Shown here: piece after piece, positions 27,663 to 33,050 of the stretch | How the letters are laid out: each line of letters begins with the position of its first letter | Numbering within the stretch: position 1 is the stretch's first letter | From: Streptococcus hyointestinalis | GTDB taxonomy: Bacteria > Bacillota > Bacilli > Lactobacillales > Streptococcaceae | Length of the DNA stretch: 64,000 nt | Reading direction: 5' to 3' | NCBI RefSeq assembly: GCF_011039275.1 | Contig: NZ_JAAKGB010000001.1 | Span: forward strand, 2,108,001-2,172,000 | Made by a program: the position numbers and the translations under genes | Notes under the pieces: generated by a model | The model's input: the letters and a program-made list of their open reading frames with translations, nothing else | The model's database searches: none | What the model was told of the DNA's origin: nothing

Positions 27663-28124
27663 CTATTTGTCTTTGGAATGCTTTAGCTGCCCATCAACTT
27701 CTCGGATGACCCGCTTCATCTCCTGTAGCGAAAACCAGTAAATGATAGCGTAAATGATACTAAAAACTATAACAAACAAAAGTGCATTTGCCACGTTTGG
27801 ATTGTACCAACCTGCTAAAAAGCCAATGCCAAAGAGACCGATGAGCATGGTGATAAAATGGCAAATGGTCATGCGCAAAAGACTCCATTCTTGTTGGAAA
27901 AACCAAGTACCGAGAGAAAAGAGACAACCAATCAAAAACCATAAGCCTGCACAAACCGCCATGGTTTGCACATTGGTCAGATGTTGACCGTACCAAATAC
28001 CCATGATTGAGTAGGGATTTAGAGGACTGTAAACCTCTGAAAATAGAGCAGAAAACACCAGAGAACACACAAGACCAATACTCAAGCCTTGACAACCTGC
28101 AACAAATAAATCCTTAACTTTCAT
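27663..28124 (-). CDS. DUF3021 family membrane protein
   Basis: A 153-aa protein with four hydrophobic spans (about residues 10-32, 45-68, 78-103, 110-132) and a basic cytoplasmic C-terminus (KRVIREVDGQLKHSKDK). DUF3021 proteins are routinely encoded just after a LytTR DNA-binding protein. In streptococcal LytTR regulatory systems the membrane partner restrains the LytTR regulator. The gene begins 1 nt after the regulator stop, so the two are tightly coupled. That it is an inhibitor of its neighbour is inference. Confidence 0.8.
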   Translation of the reverse strand: MKVKDLFVAGCQGLSIGLVCSLVFSALFSEVYSPLNPYSIMGIWYGQHLTNVQTMAVCAGLWFLIGCLFSLGTWFFQQEWSLLRMTICHFITMLIGLFGIGFLAGWYNPNVANALLFVIVFSIIYAIIYWFSLQEMKRVIREVDGQLKHSKDK

Positions 28125-28125
28125 C

Positions 28126-28557
28126 TTACAACGCCTCCTTTAAAATCTTGAGATAGCGACGTGAGGAATAGCTCGTCCTCTCTCCAACCAAACGCAACTC
28201 CACCAAACCAGTCTTGGTTATCTTGACACGCTGGACATAGCTGCGATTGATAAGTTCTGACTGTGATATTTGGATAAAGTCAGCACTCAAGATCCTCTTC
28301 ATATCTCTGAGTGCTTGATGAGACTCAAAGTCGCCCTCTAGCGTGTCAATGATGAGTTTACGATTCTCACGATAAATCCGAACAACAGCTTTTTGCTGCA
28401 CCTTGTACTGTTCCCTCTCCTTTTTGACTGATAACAATTGCGGTGTTAACAGCTCTTTGATACTCTTTTGAAGGGTTTTAACTTCCTCATCCAACTGATG
28501 AGCATAGATGACGACTTCTTCTTTTTCTTGCTTTGCAATCGCTGCTCTAACCTCCAT
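28126..28557 (-). CDS. LytTR-type DNA-binding transcriptional regulator
   Basis: A 143-aa protein: an N-terminal helical region (about 1-50) and a C-terminal LytTR domain (about 52-143). The LytTR signature shows as FIQISQSELINRSYVQRV and RRYLKILKEAL. It lacks a receiver domain, so it is not a two-component response regulator. With the membrane gene behind it, it forms a LytTR/DUF3021 pair; pairs of this kind control bacteriocin or competence genes in S. mutans. A dyad TAGACT-TTT-AGTCTA lies upstream at 28608-28622 and may be its autoregulatory site. Confidence 0.85.
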   Translation of the reverse strand: MEVRAAIAKQEKEEVVIYAHQLDEEVKTLQKSIKELLTPQLLSVKKEREQYKVQQKAVVRIYRENRKLIIDTLEGDFESHQALRDMKRILSADFIQISQSELINRSYVQRVKITKTGLVELRLVGERTSYSSRRYLKILKEAL

Positions 28558-28607
28558 GGCTAAACCTCCTTTACACCTTTATTAAAACACAAGTTGAGCT
28601 GCTTTAC

Positions 28608-28622
28608 TAGACTTTTAGTCTA
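28608..28622. promoter_or_regulatory. dyad upstream of the LytTR regulator
   Basis: TAGACT-TTT-AGTCTA, perfect 6-bp arms, about 50 bp upstream of the LytTR gene start. It is a candidate operator. LytTR regulators more often use direct repeats, so this is tentative. Confidence 0.35.
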
Positions 28623-28649
28623 TGTGGTTATTCTTCTTGTCTAAACGGC

Positions 28650-28679
28650 AAAAAACAGTCTCAGATGAGACTGTTTTTT
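28650..28679 (-). terminator. hisS terminator
   Basis: AAAAAACAGTCTCA / TGAGACTGTTTTTT, a perfect 14-bp stem. The hisS TAA at 28678-28680 overlaps it. It is symmetric and could work in both directions. Confidence 0.85.
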
Positions 28680-29958
28680 AGAAATTCAGTTGTTTTAAGA
28701 TACTTGCAAAGTCTGTTTTTATCGCCTCTAAGCTCGCTTTGACTTCTTCACGTGTGTGATTGTTTTTGACGCTGACTTGCTGGCTTTCAAGCTCGCTTGA
28801 ACCAAGTGTAATAACTGTTTTGGCATTAAAGCTGTCGGCTGCCTTGAACTGCGCTTTTAGTTTGCGCCCTAGGTAATCACGCTCAGCGCTAAAGCCTTGC
28901 TGACGAAGTGCTTGAACTAACTGAAGCGCTGCGCTATTGACCTCATCCCCTAAAACAGCGATGTAAGCGTCTAGCGGCTCACAAGAAGGCAAAGCAGCCC
29001 CCTGCTTTTCAAGAACTAGAAGCAAGCGCTCAATACCAAGTCCAAAGCCAAAACCAGGGGTCGCTGGTCCATCAAAATACTCAACCAAACCATCATAGCG
29101 CCCACCAGCACAGATGGTCAACTCAGAGCCACCAACAGTCGCCATGAACTCAAAAATCGTGTGGTTATAATAATCCAAACCACGCACCATGTTGGTATCA
29201 ATGACATAAGGAATGCCTAGCGCCTCTAGCATATCACGCACCGCATCAAAGTGCGCTTGACTCTCCTCATCCAAGTAATCAAGAATAGACGGCGCATTCT
29301 CAACGGCTGCCTTGTCCTCTTTTTCCTTAGAATCTAGCACACGTAGCGGATTTTCCTCCAAACGACGCTGGCTATCCTTAGAGAGACTGTCATGAAGCGG
29401 TGTCAAGTAGTCAATCAAAGCTTGTCTATAGGCAAGACGACTCTCAGTATTCCCAAGGCTGTTAAGGTGCAAAGTCACATCTTTGATACCGAGATTGTCA
29501 AAGAGCTGATAAGCCATAGCGATGGTCTCAACATCTGTAGCGGGATTGCTAGAGCCGAAGCACTCGACCCCAATCTGGTGAAACTCACGCAAGCGCCCCG
29601 CTTGAGGACGCTCATAGCGAAACATTGAGCCCATATAATACAGCTTGACAGGCTTTTGTACCTCTGGCGCAAAGAGTTTATTTTCGACATAAGAGCGCAC
29701 CACAGGCGCTGTCCCTTCTGGACGCAGGGTGATGTGACGATCCCCCTTATCGTAAAAATCATACATCTCCTTGGTGACGATATCTGTCGTATCACCGACA
29801 GAGCGGCTGATAACCTCGTAGTGCTCAAACATCGGAGTTCTAATCTCAGCATAGCGGTAGTTGGCAAAGGTCTTGCGTGCTACATCTTCTACGTATTGCC
29901 ATTTGAGCGTATCTTGTGGCAATAAATCCTGTGTTCCTTTGGGTTTTTGTAACTTCAT
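28678..29958 (-). CDS. hisS: histidyl-tRNA synthetase
   Basis: A 426-aa class II synthetase starting [17 protein letters not shown]. Motif 2 appears as [18 protein letters not shown], the histidine-binding motifs as AGGRYDGL and [11 protein letters not shown], and an anticodon-binding domain occupies about 330-426. The ATG at 29958 is chosen over an ATT/ATG two codons upstream. The leader contains a stable hairpin (29968-30005) but no T-box. It ends in a terminator that shares its stop codon. Confidence 0.96.
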   Translation of the reverse strand: MKLQKPKGTQDLLPQDTLKWQYVEDVARKTFANYRYAEIRTPMFEHYEVISRSVGDTTDIVTKEMYDFYDKGDRHITLRPEGTAPVVRSYVENKLFAPEVQKPVKLYYMGSMFRYERPQAGRLREFHQIGVECFGSSNPATDVETIAMAYQLFDNLGIKDVTLHLNSLGNTESRLAYRQALIDYLTPLHDSLSKDSQRRLEENPLRVLDSKEKEDKAAVENAPSILDYLDEESQAHFDAVRDMLEALGIPYVIDTNMVRGLDYYNHTIFEFMATVGGSELTICAGGRYDGLVEYFDGPATPGFGFGLGIERLLLVLEKQGAALPSCEPLDAYIAVLGDEVNSAALQLVQALRQQGFSAERDYLGRKLKAQFKAADSFNAKTVITLGSSELESQQVSVKNNHTREEVKASLEAIKTDFASILKQLNF

Positions 29959-29967
29959 AATCACTCT

Positions 29968-30005
29968 AGAGTGTCCTTAAAACAAGCAGCTAGCCTAGAC
30001 ACTCT
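29968..30005 (-). repeat. hisS leader hairpin
   Basis: AGAGTGTC (29968-29975) pairs with GACACTCT (29998-30005) across a 22-nt loop. The downstream arm overlaps CACTCTAGAGTG (29962-29973), a separate 12-bp palindrome next to the hisS start. Two mutually exclusive folds near the RBS are possible. Confidence 0.4.
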
Positions 30006-30094
30006 CATCCTTTCTCTAACTGATAAACGTACCTTATTTTACCATATTTTAGGCGTTTATAAAAGGATGGAAAACTAAGTTTCACATGAAACAA

Positions 30095-30415
30095 TCAGTG
30101 TCCTGAGGTGACTTTCAGCCCAATGATACCAATCAAAAGCAATAGAGCAAAGAAGAGACGGGCTGCATTTGCAGGTTCTTTAAACATCACGATACCAACA
30201 ATCACAGCTCCAAGAGCACCAATGCCTGTCCAGATAGCATAAGCCGTTCCTAGCGGCAGCTCCTTTGTCGCCAAGGATAGAAAGTAAAAACTCACAAGCA
30301 TACCGACAATGGTCAAAATCGTGAATTTTAAAACGGAAAAACCTTCTGACAACTTCATACAGGTTGACCAGAAAACCTCTGCGATGCCTGCTAAAATCAA
30401 ATAAAACCATACCAT
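30095..30415 (-). CDS. gdx: SMR-family guanidinium exporter (SugE/Gdx type)
   Basis: A 106-aa four-helix small multidrug resistance protein. It has the residues that mark guanidinium exporters: E13 (proton/substrate glutamate), W16, S42, Y59 and W62, in the contexts GIAEVFW and TAYAIWTGIGA. These favour the Gdx subtype over drug-exporting EmrE types, and the upstream terminator-coupled RNA element fits guanidine control. Start at ATG 30415 behind GGAGG; the open frame extends 15 codons upstream through the leader. It is monocistronic. A generic quaternary-ammonium exporter is the alternative. Confidence 0.82.
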   Translation of the reverse strand: MVWFYLILAGIAEVFWSTCMKLSEGFSVLKFTILTIVGMLVSFYFLSLATKELPLGTAYAIWTGIGALGAVIVGIVMFKEPANAARLFFALLLLIGIIGLKVTSGH

Positions 30416-30436
30416 AAAATCTACCTCCAAAATAAT

Positions 30437-30520
30437 AAAAAAGGCGCCCACACAAAACATCTCTAAAAGCCTACGGACGTTTTGTCTAAGCGCTTTGGTA
30501 ACCCGGCAGCTACCAAATTA
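30437..30520 (-). promoter_or_regulatory. putative guanidine riboswitch (two hairpins, terminator-coupled)
   Basis: The RNA (minus strand) starts with P1, TTTGGTA / TACCAAA (30494-30517), whose loop is GCTGCCGGGT. A second long hairpin follows (30443-30493; GCGC...ACAAAAC / GTTTTGT...GCGCC), ends in TTTTTT, and so is a terminator. Its loop has GTCCGTAGGC. The two loops can kiss: GCU with GGC and CGG with CCG. The layout matches my memory of the guanidine-IV (mepA) class, but class assignment needs a covariance search. The target gene is a Gdx-like exporter. Confidence 0.6.
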
Positions 30521-30525
30521 AGTCC

Positions 30526-30554
30526 ATTCTAGCAAAGAGTGCTAAGGAAGTCAA
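30526..30554 (-). promoter_or_regulatory. gdx promoter
   Basis: Minus strand -35 TTGACT (30549-30554), 17-bp spacer, -10 TAGAAT (30526-30531) with an upstream TGC. The predicted transcript begins almost exactly at P1 of the RNA element. Confidence 0.8.
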
Positions 30555-30660
30555 TGCTTTCTCAAAAAAATCTGTCAAGTAACTTTACTTTACAAAAAAG
30601 ATATGGTATCATAGTGAAGTTGATGAAAATCAAAACTCATATTGAAAGGAAAACATAAAC

Positions 30661-30837
30661 ATGGCAGTACCTGCACGTCACACTTCCAAAGCGAAGAAAA
30701 ACAAACGTCGTACACACTACAAATTGACTGCACCATCAGTACAATTTGACGAAACTACTGGAGATTACTCACGTTCACACCGTGTATCTTTGAAAGGATA
30801 CTACAAAGGACGTAAAATCGCTAAAGCTGGCAAATAA
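30661..30837 (+). CDS. rpmF: 50S ribosomal protein L32
   Basis: A 58-aa protein reading [20 protein letters not shown] and ending KIAKAGK. It has no cysteines, so it is the zinc-independent form. The gene is preceded by GAAAGGAAAAC and followed after 15 nt by rpmG. L32 sits near the peptidyl-transferase/exit region of the large subunit. Confidence 0.96.
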
Positions 30838-30852
30838 TAGAAGGGAGATATC

Positions 30853-31002
30853 ATGCGCGTAAATATCACACTTGAACACAAAGAATCTGGTGAACGCTTG
30901 TACCTTACTTCTAAAAACAAACGTAACACGCCAGACCGTCTTCAATTGAAAAAATACTCACCAAAATTGCGTAAACACGTGATTTTTACAGAAGTTAAAT
31001 AA
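30853..31002 (+). CDS. rpmG: 50S ribosomal protein L33
   Basis: A 49-aa protein, [20 protein letters not shown]..., ending KHVIFTEVK. It lacks the CX2C pairs of the zinc-binding paralogue, so it is the C-minus form. It is co-transcribed with rpmF (RBS AAGGGAG) and ends in a strong terminator. Confidence 0.96.
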   Translation: MRVNITLEHKESGERLYLTSKNKRNTPDRLQLKKYSPKLRKHVIFTEVK

Positions 31003-31012
31003 TTGAACACAC

Positions 31013-31047
31013 TAAAAACCTATGAAACCAGCGTTTCTAGGTTTTTT
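31013..31047 (+). terminator. rpmFG terminator
   Basis: AAAAACCTA...TAGGTTTTTT with an inner GAAAC/GTTTC stem, just after rpmG. Confidence 0.85.
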
Positions 31048-31140
31048 ATTTGCTCAAAATGCGGTTTTATCTGACTAGCGAAAAGAGAGATATGTTATAA
31101 TACCTTTAGTAATCGTTTTCAATAGGAGAGGAGTAATATT

Positions 31141-31893
31141 ATGAAATCATATCAGGATATAAATAGAGAAACGATTGATAGCTGGGTAGAGGAAGGCTGG
31201 GTGTGGGCAATACCTATTTCGCACGAAGAGTATCTAGAAGCACAAAATGGCAAGTGGGAGATTTTGCTGACTCCAACAGTACCTGTACCTCATGAGTGGT
31301 TTGGAGAGTTGAAAAATAAAAAAATTCTGGGATTAGCCTCTGGTGGTGGCCAACAAATGCCAATATTTGCTGCACTCGGTGCAACATGTAGTGTGCTGGA
31401 CTATTCCTCAAAACAAATCGAGTCTGAATTGAAAGTGGCAGAAAGAGAAGGCTATCACATAGAAGCCATAGAGGGAGATATGACAAAAAAACTTCCCTAC
31501 GAAGATGAGTTTTTTGATATTGTTTTCCATCCTGTATCAAACTGCTATGTTGAGGATGTGCAACACATTTTCAATGAGGTGTACAGAGTCTTGAAAAAGG
31601 GTGGCATTTTTCTTGCTGGATTAAATAATGAAATCAACTATATCGTGGATGACGATGAAAAAGAAATCATTTGGAAAATGCCATTCAATCCTTTAAAAGA
31701 TGAAAAAGCTAGAAGCTACATGGTCAAAGAAAATGCAGGCATGCAGTTTTCTCATAATATGACAGAACAAATAGGCGGACAATTGAAAGCCGGATTCACA
31801 TTACTTGATTTATACGAGGATACCAACGGCTCCGGAAGGCTCCATGAACTGAACATTAAGACATTTATCGCAACTAAAGCCGTTAAACTATAA
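31141..31893 (+). CDS. class I SAM-dependent methyltransferase
   Basis: A 250-aa Methyltransf_11-type protein. Motif I is ILGLASGGGQQM about residue 60, the acidic residue after strand 2 is in SVLDYSSKQ, and the motif IV region is FDIVFHPVSNCYV. The N-terminus (residues 1-50) with WVEEGWVW is a helical lid seen in small-molecule methyltransferases; the substrate is unknown. RBS AGAGGAG and a TGTTATAAT promoter lie upstream. Its last codons and stop are one arm of an inverted repeat whose other arm ends the convergent neighbour. Confidence 0.85.
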   Translation: MKSYQDINRETIDSWVEEGWVWAIPISHEEYLEAQNGKWEILLTPTVPVPHEWFGELKNKKILGLASGGGQQMPIFAALGATCSVLDYSSKQIESELKVAEREGYHIEAIEGDMTKKLPYEDEFFDIVFHPVSNCYVEDVQHIFNEVYRVLKKGGIFLAGLNNEINYIVDDDEKEIIWKMPFNPLKDEKARSYMVKENAGMQFSHNMTEQIGGQLKAGFTLLDLYEDTNGSGRLHELNIKTFIATKAVKL

Positions 31894-31932
31894 AATCAAG
31901 GTTTCTGTTAACCTTTGATTTTATAGTTTAAC
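31882..31932. terminator. bidirectional terminator formed by mirrored gene ends
   Basis: GTTAAACTATAAAATCAAGGTT (22 nt, 31882-31903) is repeated inverted at 31910-31932 with one extra A. It encodes the final V-K-L-stop of both convergent genes, ends in loop TCTGTT, and should terminate in both directions. Confidence 0.75.
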
Positions 31933-32220
31933 CCTCTTTATAGCTTTTGGTTGATAGTCGGCATAAACTTCTAAAAGCTCTTCTATGACTGGTTTTGAAA
32001 AATGTCGCTCTAGTCTATTATTCACAATATCAGTGAAAGTATCGATGGTTACTTGTGTTTCATTTTCCACCAGTTCTAAAAAGATAGTATCTATCGTCCT
32101 AGATTCTTCTTGAGATAGGTTGTATTTCAAGATAAAAGTACTCCTGTTTTTAAGTTCCAATTTATCACACAAATCCATCAATACATTTGTCATATGATAA
32201 CATTTATCGTCTAAATCCAT
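31921..32220 (-). CDS. hypothetical protein, 99 aa
   Basis: A 99-aa soluble, helix-rich acidic protein starting MDLDDKCYHMTNVLMDLCDK. It has no signal peptide or membrane segment and no family I recognise; the mix of short amphipathic helices would suit a small dimeric cytoplasmic protein. The ATG at 32220 follows AGGAGG; the longer frame passes through that RBS. It is convergent with the methyltransferase and shares a mirrored 3' end. Function unknown. Confidence 0.65.
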   Translation of the reverse strand: MDLDDKCYHMTNVLMDLCDKLELKNRSTFILKYNLSQEESRTIDTIFLELVENETQVTIDTFTDIVNNRLERHFSKPVIEELLEVYADYQPKAIKRVKL

Positions 32221-32356
32221 GGCTACCCTCCTCATTTTTTCACACTAACTCTAACACTCATCATCTTTAAAATCAAGACTACTTTTGAAAGCGTTTTTGT
32301 GATATAATAAGGTGTTAGAGGTAATATTATAAACAGTGTTTTTTGTGAGGTATGTT

Positions 32357-32985
32357 ATGTCACGAAAGTCATTTAATGTCGTCATGACAGCAGGATTTGT
32401 AATCTTTGCTATTTTGGCTATTGCTGCTGACTGGAATTATCGGATAAGCTTAATGGGACTTGGAACTTTACTTGTCCTACTGACTTTAGGCAATGCGCTT
32501 TACTACCATTCAGATAAAAAACACCGCCTAAACCACACATCAAGGAGCGTCTGTCATTTATCCTTTTATTGACTTTTTTAGCCTGCGAATTGGCTATCAT
32601 CGTCACCATGTTTATTTTAGGAGACGGCGCTTCTCTAAGAACTCAAAAGCTTCTTTCTGGCTTATTGTGCGTTGTCCTATTTTGCATGCTCCTTTCTGGT
32701 TATAGATATGAGCTTAGTCGTTTTCAAGACAACAAGAGTTTCTCAGAAACAAGAGCCCTTGGTATAGCCATCAATCCCAAACACCCTCTAGGACGTGTCA
32801 TTTATATCGGTGCTTTTAGTGTCATCATTCTCATCTTTTACCTGCTGCTCTTTTTTTGGTCCGACGGATTAAAACATACAAAAATCACTAAAATCGTATG
32901 TTTTAAGCTTTTTTTAAGCAGTGGTCGCTATACTGTAACCATCCTAAAACTTTTCTTTTTCATAAATCTCCTGAGAGAGGCCTGA
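32357..32985 (+). pseudogene. four-span membrane protein split by a -1 frameshift
   Basis: Frame 1 (32357-32572) encodes MSRKSFNVVMTAGFVIF... and is hydrophobic to about residue 46, then stops out of context. Frame 2 continues the hydrophobic pattern (ERLSFILLLTFLACELAIIV...) to 32985 with two or three more spans. Reading through the A-run at 32516-32521 with seven A's instead of six joins them into one protein of about 208 aa. A TGATATAAT promoter lies upstream. It is a pseudogene, phase-variable or a sequence error; the family is not recognised. The C-terminal end passes through an inverted repeat (32869-32906) and may not be original. Confidence 0.6.
32869..32906. repeat. inverted repeat in the 3' end of the split membrane gene
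   Basis: TTAAAACATAC / GTATGTTTTAA, perfect 11-bp arms with a 16-nt loop, followed by GCTTTTTTTAAGC. It is AT-rich and could be a terminator of an originally shorter gene. Confidence 0.5.
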
Positions 32986-33003
32986 GTGATCAGGTCTCTT
33001 TCG
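32975..33003 (+). terminator. terminator-like hairpin after the split membrane gene
   Basis: AGAGGCCTGA-GTGA-TCAGGTCTCT followed by TTTCG; 10-bp stem with one G-U pair. The frame-2 stop TGA lies in the stem. Confidence 0.6.
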
Positions 33004-33018
33004 TTTTGCCTTAGTCAT

Positions 33019-33049
33019 AAAAAAGTTCGAGCTTTACTCGAACTTTTTT
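33019..33049. terminator. terminator of the YhgE/Pip gene
   Basis: AAAAAAGTTCGAG-CTTTA-CTCGAACTTTTTT, a perfect 13-bp stem ending just before the Pip stop codon. It is bidirectional. Confidence 0.88.
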
Positions 33050-33050
33050 A

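Noticed and set aside
29962..30060. T-box in front of hisS
   Set aside because: No AGGGTGGNACCGCG-type sequence or terminator/antiterminator pair is present.
32516..32521. Programmed -1 ribosomal frameshift
   Set aside because: The heptamer in the zero frame is T AAA AAA, not a good slippery site, and no downstream pseudoknot is evident. A length change in the A run is simpler.
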